Source: Auanema rhodensis
Lineage: Eukaryota > Nematoda > Chromadorea > Rhabditida > Rhabditidae
Direction of reading: 5' to 3'
Length of the DNA stretch: 64,000 bases
Assembly (NCBI GenBank): GCA_964057225.1
Contig: OZ059895.1
Location: 7,812,001 to 7,876,000 of the forward strand
In this document: piece after piece, positions 23,391 to 35,650 of the stretch
How positions within the stretch are numbered: the stretch's first letter is position 1
How the letters are laid out: every line of letters begins with the position of its first letter
Program-made: the position numbers and the translations under genes
Notes under the pieces: model-generated
Database searches by the model: none
Told to the model about the DNA's origin: nothing
The model's input: only the letters and a program-made list of their open reading frames with translations

Positions 23391-24266
23391 ATTCTACAAC
23401 ATAATAACAAATATATAAATATCTTAAATACTATAAACAAATAACAAAAAAGTATAAGTTAGCAACAACATTTAACAATTTAAAGGAAAATAGACAAATA
23501 ATTTCAAACTTTATATGAAAAAATGTTCTGATAATATCATATACTTTCTTGTAATAATCACTGATCAATGACACACTTTGATTTATAATATTTTAAATAT
23601 TAAAGTACAACCAAATGATATTCGAATCATCTTCTCCAACTCAATCAGTAGCACATATGATCTGTCGAAATCATATAAGGAACTAAAGTACATATGTCCT
23701 ATACGGTCGAAAAAGGTGATATTACAAATATAAATATATTTCTGCAATATAATTATTAAAATTCATAAATAATACTTTTTCTACTATGTATACACATATA
23801 CATTATATATATATAACTTATATAATAATAATTTGAACGAATTTATTCTTCTGATTCAAACTGTTAATCGGATACCATATTTCAATAAAATAACTTTCAA
23901 ATATTGTAATTACATCATATATTCATAATAATTAAATGGAAATAATTTATTTTTTGCGAAACAGACACTCACAAAGTAATCCATTAAAGTATAAATGTTT
24001 TTTTATTCGATTACATGAGTTGAAAGTGATTTATCACATATATATGTACATGTTTACTCAATTTAGTTCGAATTCGTTCCCCCCAAGAATATGATGTTAA
24101 AAAGGAAATTTTTAGTATTTTATGTATATATATATACATATATATAAACAGCTATATATATACATATACATAGATATATAATAATAATTGTGAAAATAGT
24201 TCGAGATTAATTGGGGAGAGAGGTTGGTATCGGATAAATCAGTTAAATCAGGTTATTACATCATCA

Positions 24267-25343
24267 TTACACGAATGGGTGCAAATCGTCCTTATTCCAT
24301 TTGGCATAAGTTGCAGGCATAACCTTATGATCATGATCAAGACCAACAAGGTGAACAAGCTTTCCATTGTGATCATGAGGCTTGGTGCATGTCTCAGAGC
24401 AGCAAACGGTAAAATAATCAGAATGAGACACAATCTCCAACTGATCCAAATACAGATTTGTACGTACACGGAATGAGAAATGAACCTTATCACGCTTACA
24501 TAAATCTCTATAATTTTATATAAATGTATATTGTATATAGATATAGATAGATACATGTATATATCTCTGTAGTTATAATTTTATAAGAAAAAAACTTACG
24601 CAAAAGGACCTGAGAGGAAAGCTCGAGGATAGATCTTCATTATAGCTTTAGGAGCAGTGATGTTATGAGGTTTAGCAATTTGCATAAATCCAGCTAACAT
24701 TCCACCAACTTGAGTCTGGAATGAATAGAACCAACGTATTGTTCAACTATACAAGCTTCAAACCTCGACAGTAATCTCGTGAATAGTAACAGGCCAACGC
24801 GAATTTCTCTCCATCATATAAGTAATTGGGAAAGAAAAGCTAATTCCAGGTTTATCAAACTGATAAGAGCTTGAATTGTAATTAACTGGATTAGTTTTTT
24901 CTCTGCTCAATTGCTTCAATGTAATGGTTGGACTACCTTCTGAATAGAATAAGAATAACCACATGTAATTTCATTAGAAGTACAAACCAGTTAATGGCCA
25001 TGCAAGAAATACCACCATGATAATGAGTAGCATGATTGAAACTTTAGTTAACAAACTCTTATCAATCCATGATACTTCATAATCATTAAGATCCTCAATA
25101 TCATCACATTGTTGTCTTGAAATATGTCTCATTACAGGTGATACAGTCTGTTCTACTAAACTTTCAAATATAAATAGTCAAAGATAATGATAATCTTACA
25201 ATGTTCTTGAACATTTGACTCAAGAGCTGCTACATCTAGCTTACCTATAAACACATATAACATCTTCAACAGATGCTCTAAAAATAATTACTTGGTTCTT
25301 TTTTTTCTTCAATTATAGCTCCATTAGTTAAGAAAAGCTTCAT
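24267..25343 (-). CDS. Single-pass membrane protein B, paralogue of the 22546-23390 gene
   Basis: Six exons leftwards: 25343-25292, 25244-25200, 25155-24988, 24939-24764, 24715-24600, 24507-24267 (TAA); 265 residues. Cytoplasmic part of about 75 residues (acidic, QQCDDIEDLNDYE), one membrane segment (VSIMLLIIMVVFLAWPL), then an outside domain of about 170 residues ending in a Cys/His-rich tail (CCSETCTKPHDHNG and HLVGLDHDHK). Layout and the CC-x-x-x-C motif match its neighbour, but the His-rich end is longer and might bind metal (inference). No family recognised; possible LEA2/TMEM106-like outer domain. Open frames overlapping the last exon in other frames are shadows. Confidence 0.82.
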
Positions 25344-25779
25344 TCTTAGATTATTGAGGAGCGAGACTAAGGTCTCCTTAAATATAGAACATTTGAAAAA
25401 AATAAAATAAATCGATATCATAAACACATCATCAGGAAGTATTAATGATATTATCTGATATACTATGTATATACATATAAAACTTTAACATTAACTCATA
25501 CAATATATTACTGGTTAGCATAGATATATTATGAGATCAAGGAACAGGCTATGATCTATACCCGCTTGGAGATCAAAAGGATCTTTCTTGATCGAAATAT
25601 AACATTAGCAATTGATTTCTGATATTATATGATTAAGACAATTGTACTGTCTGTTTTTTTATATTGTTAATGCGTATAATTTTCAAAAATAAAGTTTCTT
25701 TAATAGCTAATATAGAAAATCAATTCAAATTTAATGAATATTTCGCGTAATACACATATTTGAAAAAATCAAAAACATA
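25344..25779. other. A+T-rich spacer before the tRNA
   Basis: No gene seen; must contain the 5' flank of membrane protein B and the 3' flank of the tRNA. Confidence 0.4.
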
Positions 25780-25852
25780 TGATCTCGGGCGGGCTCGAAC
25801 CGCCGGCCTTCTGTGTGTTAGACAGATGTGATAACCACTACACCACGAGATC
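25780..25852 (-). tRNA. tRNA-Val: tRNA-Val (AAC)
   Basis: On the - strand: acceptor stem GATCTCG/CGAGATC with discriminator A, D-arm with GTGTAGTGGTTATCAC (box A region), anticodon stem TCTGT/ACAGA with loop CTAACAC (anticodon AAC), T-arm GGCGGTTCGAGCCCGCC (box B GGTTCGAGCCC). A T-run follows for Pol III termination. The 73 nt are identical to the copies at 43081 and 44226. Confidence 0.97.
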
Positions 25853-27115
25853 TTCTATTGCAACTCTATAGAACAGCATGAGGTTTACCCTTTAAGCCTT
25901 TTCTATTCAAAATGTTTAATTTTATCCAAATATTCCTCAGAGTACTCTTTGTTTTTCATTTTTTATGTTTGAAGTTAAGCCCAAATTGCTCTTTTCTGCT
26001 TTTAGCTGTTGATACATATTCTTTGTTTTCTCTTTTTTTTTAATTTCCTAGTAGCTCGTTAGCAATTGTTAACTACGTTATATTATATTTTTCTGGCCAA
26101 TATTATGTAATTTTTTAAACATTTTACTTTTTTTTAAGAACATTTAGTCATGATCTTGCGTTTAGTTCAGCTGCTAACGTTTATATTTGAATATAGCCCG
26201 CATGTTCGTCACGTGAATACGAAGTGAGCAATTACACTTTTATTTGGTTGGCATGTGAATGGCGCTGCATTTGTCTATATATTCGCTATAATCTTTTTTA
26301 ATATTATTATTATTATTATTATTATTATTAGTGTTAACATAATGATGAACTTTGAAGCATATCTTATTACCATTTATATTTACAAAAAGAACTCTAAATG
26401 TTTCTATTGTTTTCTTAACATTTCTGGAATTAAGAAGGTTCTCGGGCATCTCCAATTACTAACTATTGATCGTCAACAGCTTGATGCTGTCTCAAAAAAT
26501 TGTTTCGAAAAGAATTGAATTGAGTTTGTTTATTCATTTCTTTGTACATTTGTAAAACTAGTATGGTTAGCACGGATTTAGTACATCTCATTTCAATTCT
26601 ACTATTAAACAACTTACAAACTTTATTTCTTTCTTTCAACTTTGTATATTATTTCAATCTCTATTTTTTTCATGTATTGATTGTGCATCGTCTCATTTTC
26701 TATCTAACCATCTATTTTCGGTTTCGCCTAAAAAAAATTATTTTAAGGCAAGAATTCTGCAAAAATATCAATTTAAAAGTCACATACTTTGCCATGAAAA
26801 TCTTTTCAACCTTCGTGCTTTCCTCATTTCAGCCTTCCTCTCTGTTGACGTAAATAATAATCATTTCTCTGCCCACGCCAATATTTTTTATGAGAATCTA
26901 AATTAAGATCATTGGGCATGTTGGAAATTCATTGACTTTGCTTCTTGTTTCGTATTGTGATCAATCTATAAATACTTTTAAATTTTTTTTATCATGACAG
27001 GCTAACATCTTGTTCTCATTTCAGTGAAAGTTAATCCCCCACAGCCTCCAAAATCTGTTCGTGTATCCGCTCTCTATTTTGCTCTTTTTCATATATCCTT
27101 GTGTTCTTTGTCTAT

Positions 27116-27180
27116 GCACATGCTGTTCACATGAATGCCACAAAGCTTTTCGTCTAGCTCATGTGAACGGCACATGAGCT
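27116..27180 (+). ncRNA. Hairpin locus with perfect 10-bp stem
   Basis: AGCTCATGTG (27156-27165) and CACATGAGCT (27171-27180) form a perfect 10-bp stem with loop AACGG. The same segment can instead pair with an upstream copy (GTTCACATGA at 27124-27133 against TCATGTGAAC at 27159-27168), giving a longer miRNA-sized fold. Two mutually exclusive folds could mean a regulatory RNA or just a repeated motif. Confidence 0.3.
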
Positions 27181-30011
27181 ACTAGTCAAGTCCAATAACA
27201 CGACAGCAGCCCTCTTCTATTCAATTTTGTCTCAGAACTAGATATGTTCTAGCTGCAAACAAGAGCATTTAGCTCAGCTGTTTTTTCGACATGTTATGTA
27301 TCAAATTATCGATTATCTGTTTTGAAAAATCACCATGTGTTTCATATTTACCTATATTTAAAATCATAATCGTCAATCTCAAAAATTGGTATATTATATT
27401 TAATATCATTTTGTAGTTATACATTAATATTGGAAAAATGGAAAAGCTGTGTGCAACAATTTCTTTTGAAATTTCTCAATCCATTTTACAGGGCGATTTG
27501 CAAGCATGTACATGTCATTGAAACATCTGAATCATCAAAAAAGAGCTGAAACGTCTCCTTTTTTTTTCATTTTTTCAAATTAATGTCGTCATTTCAAATA
27601 TGGAGGTGTGCAAATAGTCTTCTTCAGTTTTAATTTCTTTGTGAAATATTTATTTGAGCAGCTTTATTCTATAATCATTGTGGTATTATTAATCAGTAGT
27701 ATTTCATATTTAAAAGTATATACCATATATATATATAGATATCTTATATAATACACTGTTTCTTCGTCAATACTCAGATTAAAAGGAGAATTTAAAATAG
27801 AATAATTCTTGAAATACTTAGAAGTTTAATACTAAGAAGAAAGCTATTTTCTTTTGATTTTTGTTTTCCATGGGATGTAATTGCTAGTTTTACTCCAGCA
27901 AAGTTCATGTTAGTATTAATCATATCAATTGGCTTCTGATCAACTAGACATATGTCTGGAAGGCTAAAGAGCGGAGAGGAAAGTCCTTTACACACAACTG
28001 TCTCTCTAAGCTTGTAAAAGTTTGAGACAGCATTCACGTGTTATTCATAAGCTATGCATTTTAGAAATCGGATCTCTAATAGACAGAAAGATGAAGAAGA
28101 AGAGTCGAACGATATAATGATGACGGTCGACTGATCATTCTTCAGGAGAAAAAATGAGAGAAGAGATGGAGAGCCAAGAAAAAGAGAGAAAAGGAAATTT
28201 TTAAGTTCAAATGATCAACTTTTCTAAACCTCCCACCTATTCTCTTATGTCTTTCTCTCCCTCTCTTTTACCTCTTGTTAATTTCTCTCTCTCTACCTCT
28301 CTTTCCCTTTTTTTGTCTTTCTCATTACATTTATCTATCGGTTTTCTCCTTTAAGAACAAATACAAAACCTCTTTCGATTCGTTGGTGTTCCTTGCCGGA
28401 AAGCAAAAGACTAAGCTTTTATGCCGGAGCTAGTGATCAAAAAACGCAAATGCATCATGGCGAAGAGGAGAATTGAAAGGCAAAGAATAGACAAGGTTAA
28501 AAGTAAGAGATTAGAGTTTGAGGGTGTAGAGACAACGAGAGATAGATTGTGAGATTGAGAACTAATGAAGATAAAATGGTATTTTCAAGTGTTTGACAAG
28601 TCTCATTCTTCTCGTAAGCTTTTTAGAAGTCGTGGTAAGCTTGACCTATTCTCCGATCAACCTAAACACACAAACTTTTCTCTTTTTTGATAAATAACTC
28701 ACGATCAAATTAGTCAATTCATGCAATCGAACTGAATAAGAGAATAAGATAATGAAAAGAATTTTGTTTTTTCTTTTCTTTTCTGCTCCCCCACCCTTCC
28801 TCTCTTTCTCCCCATCTCTCACCTTTAAACAAGACTATTATTCTCTTTTACTATGAACTTCAAAACTTTTATTTCCAATTCTCTTCTCATCGTTGATGAG
28901 GAGAACTGATGTTTGAAAATAATTTTTGAAGAACTATTTGGAACTTGATTATAGCAACGGAAAAGGCGATTAATTTTTCTTGGAAATTAAAACAAAAAAA
29001 GTGTCCAAATGAAAATGTATTTTATCAAAATTGACTAGTTTCAAATACTTTATCTATTACATTTTCTTTTAATCCAAAAAAGTGAAATTAAATGGAAAAC
29101 TTATGGGTTTCATCCATATAAACGGATATTTTCCTTTAAAATACGAACGTCCCTGAACTTATTTTGTAATTTGATATCAAATTCAGCCGTCACGTATAGT
29201 ATTCTCATAGGCTTTTTGAATATTTTTGAACTATTCTTTCTAAATATTGTAAAATAGATGGCTTCATAAATCTACAAGTTGTGTAGAAAAACACGTTAGG
29301 AAGATTCGTCTGGATTCCTATTAGACGACAACAATTGTGATATTCTTTTTGGAAGTTTGTGACTCGTTGTCATTTGAATGTTGACCAATTACACATTCGT
29401 TTGAACTTTGATATATCTTAAGATCAGATCAGATTGTTTGAAATTGCTTCTTTCCCAGAGATCTTTGCCCTCATATGTTGCAAGCTGATTGTATTAAATA
29501 ACATGGTGGAAATATTTAATAGAAAACAGAATATAATAATATTATTTCTTAAGGTTTTCTTAATATTAGAAGTTTCCGGAATTTGATAATGATAATGCTT
29601 CTTTCTTCACAGCTAATTCATGTAATTTTCACATGTCATATGTCGAATTTATTCGTTGATCAGTATTAGCTTCAACTTGTCATTCACTTAGTCGGTGTTA
29701 TGATGAACTTATCATATTTATCCAATGATAGAGGCTTAAATCACATACACACATATGACTGTAGGAGAGATCTTTATTTCAAAACTTACTGTAGTCATAT
29801 GAGCGGATTGTTTGACAAAAAAAAGAAACAATACTGTAAAAACATTGTTACCTTGGGACCGGCTGTTTCTCTCTGTTTCTCCTATTTAGCTCTCAACTTG
29901 CCTCTCTCTTTTCCTGTTTATGGACTCCTGGTGACAGTGATGGGGGGAAGGAATGAAAGGGTTTTTGCGTACACATATACACTCTACACATGTGTGTTCT
30001 GTCGTACTTTC

Positions 30012-30112
30012 TGCCTCCCTCTCTCTCCATCCCTCCCTCCCTCCCCCTCTCTCTCTTTCTCTCTCTCTCCCTCTCTCTCTCTCCTTTTCCTCTCTATATT
30101 TCTCTCTTTTTT
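30012..30112. repeat. (CT)n/(CCCT)n microsatellite
   Basis: Pyrimidine-only tract with CTCCCTCC and CTCT units; produces long spurious Ser/Leu/Pro open frames in three frames. Confidence 0.85.
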
Positions 30113-31610
30113 TCAACTTTTTTCTGTTATCAATCAGATGTATATTTCGTCTTCTTCCATTCCTTCTGTCTCACTTTTAATCTTTTTTCCCTTTTCTGTT
30201 CATTCATTCTCGTCTTTCAACACGTGACCAAGCCCCCTATTATGTTGCCATTTCGCGTACAAATTTTATCGTCACAAAGCGTGGTTTTTCGTTCAAGTTT
30301 GATCACCCACTACGGAATCTCCCTTGTTCTCTCGGTCTATCATCCAACTCGTCTTCCATATGATTTTCATGAAAAAAACACCATTTTGAATGAGATCATG
30401 TGTAGACTCATCCATAAAACGACAAAAGACAAATAAAAAAGGAAGAAATTGAACTTTTTCTGTCCAAATCTTCATCGTCTTTTAGTAATAGTATGTAGTA
30501 TGAGATATTCAGATGTATGGTCAATGATCAGCTAAATCTTTCAATCGCCCTTTTGTTTTTTCCTAAATGGAAAGAAGTTTTTAGTATCAAATGAATACCC
30601 TATGATCTTATAACACTATCTATTTATTAATTTATATCTTTATATACAAATAATTAATGAATTCATATCATACCTCTACATTAGAAGTCAGTAAAAAGAT
30701 TTCAGACAACTGTTTTAGCTTATATGTAGAATATGCATTGAAAGTCATTCATTTTGGCTGTGTGACGTCAAAGATGCCAAAGAGATACAACTTCGTTATT
30801 AGTCCTTGAATATTATATTTGGTTAAACCTTTTATGCTGTAACATGCTCTCAGGTTGATAAAGTGTCTGAATAGCATTAAAAGTAGTCAAAGACTTTGCA
30901 AACGAAGAACAACACAAGAGTCAAACTGAATTTATAAAAGAATTTTTTTCCAAAATATTGTTGCATTGAAGAATAATCCCATATTTTCTTGAAAAAAAAT
31001 ACTTTTCCTGTTTTAAATTTTATTTTATTTTCGAAAAAAAAAGAAAGATAGGGGATAGAAACAGAGAATGACGCATAGAATAATAATCTAATCCAAATAC
31101 TCTGCCAAAATCAGCTGAGAAGATGTTTTTTTTTATTTTGAAATAGCATTGCAACATATGTATCTTATCTTAAATAACCAAAATAGATGCTAAATCGAAG
31201 AAAAACTAGAGATAAAAGCAAAGAAATAGATAGAAATACTGATTTTCATGCATGCCTAACTCAACTGCCTAAACAACAAACAATTGCCGACGACGAAACA
31301 ATCTTAAGGTTTACAGCTTTGAAAACTTTTTTTTTGAATACAAACAAAAACGTTTGCTAAGTTAGCTTTATATATTTCTTTGAGCTTTATGAGAGATAAA
31401 TCGATTGATGCCTTGTTGTTCTTTTTTGTCGCACAACGACAATCTCAACGCAGAGACTATATATCGTATTTGACTGAAAGCTCAATGCTCTTTCCTTTCT
31501 TCGCCACATACAATTTCTTTTATTTTCTTTATACATGTCGTGGTCTTCATCATCATCATATGCTTTTCACGTGAATAAGACGACACAACTGCTAAGCTCC
31601 GCCTTCAGCC

Positions 31611-31661
31611 GATGGAGGGGGGTGTCTCGTCATCGAATGCATCGAAGGACCCCCTTTCAAC
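31611..31661 (+). ncRNA. 51-nt hairpin with ungapped 19-bp arms
   Basis: Arms 31611-31629 and 31643-31661 pair over 19 positions without bulges: 16 pair, three of those as G-U, around a GGGGGT/ACCCCC core; the loop is 13 nt. It is one of few G-rich spots in the block. Candidate structured RNA, possibly a small pre-miRNA. Confidence 0.28.
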
Positions 31662-32264
31662 TAACCAGCAGCCCACAGCCAACACCAACGTTTAGCTGCC
31701 TCTGGCTTTTCTATCTTCTTCATCTACCAATAGTTCAGTTAACTAATAAAAATCTCGTTAAAATCATGTTTTTTAATCTGTTTCTCTGTAATCTGCCAAC
31801 ATTAACATGATGTTTGTCCTGTTTTCCTTGTTTGAAGTTTTGATTTTTTGATTTTTTTATTCTAAAAAAGTAAATGCAAAAGCAGGAGAACAAAAAAAAT
31901 GTCTAAACATGCAGCTCCAAAGATAAGTTTATCAGTCAATTGACAATGTGATAGATAGAAAAGATATTTTTGGGAGCAATGTGACACCTTCTTATCAAGT
32001 AAACAAGCTTCTTCTTCTTCTTTCATGTTTCTTGTTATGTATTCAACTTTTGTTGTTGTTTTTATTTGAGAAAAAAAGAATCTTTTTTTCGTTTTCTTCA
32101 AAAAAAAAGTATTTTATATGTTCATTTGATATGTTTATTTATTCTTTTGTTTGTTGACTATAACGATGATGAATGAAGATGGCAAAGAGGATAGCAAAAG
32201 TGATGAGAGGGGAGGGGTAATGCTAATGGTAGTTGTACAACTATTGATGATGATGATGGCATAT

Positions 32265-32351
32265 TCAGATGTCGTGTGTTTTTTCTTGTTTTCTAGAGGA
32301 CATATAATCATTTACGTCAATGATGATCACTAGAACACACACGACACATGA
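32265..32351 (+). ncRNA. 87-nt hairpin, candidate microRNA precursor
   Basis: TGTCGTGTGT (32270-32279) pairs perfectly with ACACACGACA (32337-32346); outer TCA/TGA and inner TT, CT and GT extend the stem to about 20 pairs with a 2-3 nt bulge. The loop contains a smaller hairpin (ATCATT/AATGAT at 32307-32324). Length suits a pre-miRNA. Confidence 0.35.
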
Positions 32352-34300
32352 TAATGAGAACGCTGTGTGAACTGTAATCATTCCAAGATTTTTGCGATAA
32401 TCTCGTAGTTAACGAATTACTTGTTTTCCGTTTTCTTCTCCAGAAACATCACTCAAATAAATAAAATAAATTTTAATCATTTGCTATATACATTGTTTTA
32501 TCTTTCATATTCTCTTGTCATTGTTCTTTTAGTCGTTGTGTTTTTTTCATTTTTGATTTTTTATAAGCTTTAAACCATTTTTTATATAATATAGTATATA
32601 ATATTATATATATGTGTTATAATATCTTTTAAATGAATTATTCATTTTTTTATTTATTTAAGTTCAAAAAAAATATTTATTCTCTTTAACTATATGTAAT
32701 AGTATAGCAGAAGTTTCCAATGTTTAATACATATACATAACATCTCATATAGATTTATTTTTTTTTATCTTTATGTTAATACTTCTTTTTTTCTTTTGTT
32801 TTCTATTTCTAAAATCCAGTTTTCTCTATATTTCACCCAAATTATGTATAAATAGTGAGCATCCAGGCAGTATTTTTGAGATATTTCCATTCTTTCATCG
32901 AGCCAGCCATATTCATCTTATTTTCAAGATTTCTGCAAGATTCATCTATTAAAAATTAAACGAAACATCTTTCTCTTTTTCTCTTTTTTTTTCTTTCTTT
33001 CTCTATCATTCATAAATTCTTTCCTCCTTCTTCAGATATTAGAAATTTAGAAGATATAGAGAGCAAAATGAGAGATGTATTTAGAATTTTCATTCTGAAA
33101 GATATCGAGATTTACCTATAAGCCGGGTTTTCTCTAAATTATTTGAAATGATCGAACAAAATACATATTGGTGACCATTAGTTATCTAGTAGATCAAACT
33201 GATTACATAGATATTCTTCGTTTATTCTTTTGATATTCTTATCAAATTTATCATTTCATCACGTGTCTATCTTCATATATAAAGGTCACATTGTTCTTAA
33301 TTTGGAGATTAAAATTTAAAAAAAAAAATGCTGGTTCAGCAGCTTTTTGATTTTTGTTCTCGATCGCTTGTATTGCAGTATATTCCCCCCAACAGTCTTC
33401 TGTGAAGGCCGCAGCTCTGGCGTCGCATTTTTTGAGAGAAAATATAGTATCAATCGTTTTATTCTAATAATGTACTGAATTTGTCTTTGTCTTCAGTTTT
33501 TTTTCTTCGTCTTCATCATTTTGAACTTCTACTACTTTCCTCTAACGAAGAGGCGTCTGAATGCATTTAACTTCTTATCGAAATACGTCACGTCAATCAG
33601 TCTCTTGTTACTGTTGTTTTCGTTTGACATTCCATACACACACACACACATACATACACACATATATACACCGCATACCATCTAATTATATACATATTTA
33701 TTATTATTCTTATACTTTTACTCATTTTTCAAATTTCTTCTCATCACGAGAAAGTATAAAAAATAAGTTTTTACTCTGCAATGTGATCATGAAGATCATC
33801 TCTTTTGTTCTTATTCAATCCAATACCACATGCTCTTCCTCACTTTTTTTCCTGGTTCAAATAATAAAAAAAAAGGCGAAAAAAGCGTAAATTCAACTAT
33901 TTCATGTGGAAATATTCAGTTATTTTATCTTTTTTTCGATTGTTTTTCACATTAACAATACATACATAATATGTATATGTATATAATGAAGTACAGGTGC
34001 ACCAAAGTTTAAAGGAAAACGACAATGTTTTTCCTTATTCTTCTATTTAAGCTCTATAATAATATTTATTTTCAAATGATCATCTTTGATTTAACATCAG
34101 TGAAGTTTGAAATTTGAAAATTAAATTTCGTGTCACAATCTCATTTCTCATGTATATACACATATATCTAGCCAGCTGCTATTGCAATGAAGAAAATGCA
34201 AAAAAAAAAGAAGAAATGATTTTGATCTCTTTCAGTTCAATTCTTATTCAAAATCAACAGTCATTTGAAAGATTTTCTTCTTACTGTGCTTATTTATCTC

Positions 34301-34301
34301 T

Positions 34302-34363
<62 letters not shown>
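34301..34363. repeat. (CT)n microsatellite
   Basis: About 30 nearly uninterrupted CT units. Confidence 0.95.
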
Positions 34364-34365
<2 letters not shown>

Positions 34366-35278
34366 CTCTTTGCATCTTTCTGTTGCTTTCTCCCTTTTCC
34401 CTTCTTTCAAAACTATCCGGTTACAGTTGTTGCAGAAATAATTTTTGAAATTTATTAATGTCGTAACCTAAAATAGAAGTTTCTAATCACATTATATGTA
34501 TTTAAACGAAGGTCTGTTCTCACCAACTTAATGAAGTTTTCTATTTCATTTCTATATCTTTGAAATTAAATATATTTATATATTCATAATAAAACAATAA
34601 AATATTTGAAGATAATTTAAATATAAATGTTTTATATACATATGTATGTATGTATAGTTATGTATAGTTATGTATATACATGTACATCTATTACTTTAGT
34701 TTTTATAAAAAGGAAATATTTAAACAAAAGCTTCATATAACTGATAATACTAATAATATATAAAATATGTTTATAGTAGTTAAAATTTCTTATAAAGAGA
34801 AGCTGTAAAAATATTTTTGAGCTTTTCTTCAAAATAACACGAAATGAAAGTATGAAAGCTCTTATTCTTTTTACTTATTCTAATACTTCAGTGTGAGATT
34901 GAGAAAGATGAATGTCTTTCTGTTCCGGAAGTGATCAATGTTCTTCCTTTTTCAGTTTTGAATTCAAACTCTCTTCAAAACTCAGTTGTCACCTATAGTT
35001 TTTCTACTTCCATCATCATCTAATGCTTCATCTTTCGGTTTACTCTTCACCATTTTCTTCATATCCATTTCCTTGTCTAGATTTGCAAAAAAAAAGAAAA
35101 GAAAAAAACAAAAAACGTGGCTGTACATTTGCAAGCCTCATGATTCAGAAGTATATTAGATCTTTTGAATATCTTCAAAAATGTAAAAAATAAAGACATA
35201 AGAATAAGGATATGCGTTCACGTGATGCTGCCACTGTGTCTCATCAAGCAGCTGCTTTAGTCGTATGAGGTGCACTAA

Positions 35279-35356
35279 AAGTGAAATATGTGTCGTGAGT
35301 CCATGGTTCAAAGCCGTTTGGATGCATACGACTCACCGTCTACATATTTCTCGCTT
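35279..35356 (+). ncRNA. 78-nt hairpin, best microRNA-precursor candidate of the gene-free block
   Basis: The left arm beginning AAGTGAAATATGTGTCGTGA (35279-35298) pairs with the right arm ending CTACATATTTCTCGCTT (35340-35356): AAGTGA/TCGCTT, AATATGT/ACATATT, TCG with CGT region, TGAGTC/GACTCA and CATG/CATAC, interrupted only by one- and two-nt bulges; the loop is around GGTTCAAAGCCGTTTGG. Roughly 27 pairs, arms of about 30 nt. I do not recognise either arm as a named nematode miRNA. A partly complementary copy, AGTCGTATGAGGTGCA, lies just upstream at 35259-35274 and could compete for pairing. Confidence 0.48.
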
Positions 35357-35550
35357 AACTGCATACCAACTAGATTCTTCTTCATTTTAATTTTTTCCTT
35401 TTTCAAAATTTGTTGGAGCCTTGGTGTTATAATGGTTCCTTCACTGTATCTCTACTCATTGTAATCCAATTTCAGAATCTTACACGTCAATGCGATAAGA
35501 ACATAGATGTTCTTTCAGTTGATTAAGAATGCTAAAACGAAGAGTGAGAT

Positions 35551-35573
35551 AGAGAAAGAGAGAGAGAGTGAGA

Positions 35574-35649
<76 letters not shown>

Positions 35650-35650
35650 T
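35551..35650. repeat. (GA)n microsatellite
   Basis: About 100 bp of GA repeats with GTGTGTGA and AAAG interruptions. Confidence 0.95.

Noticed and set aside
24248-24556. 102- and 65-codon frames overlapping membrane protein B
   Set aside because: Shadows of the real last exon (24507-24267) in other frames.
29700-30436. Overlapping long open frames on both strands
   Set aside because: They are translations of a CT/GA microsatellite, open in several frames at once, with no splice or start context.
33385-33450. GC-rich patch with protein-like reading (PPTVFCEGRSSGVAFFERK)
   Set aside because: No supporting splice sites or neighbours; too short to call.
34114-34458. 114-codon open frame rich in Ser/Leu
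   Set aside because: Same cause: (CT)n translation.
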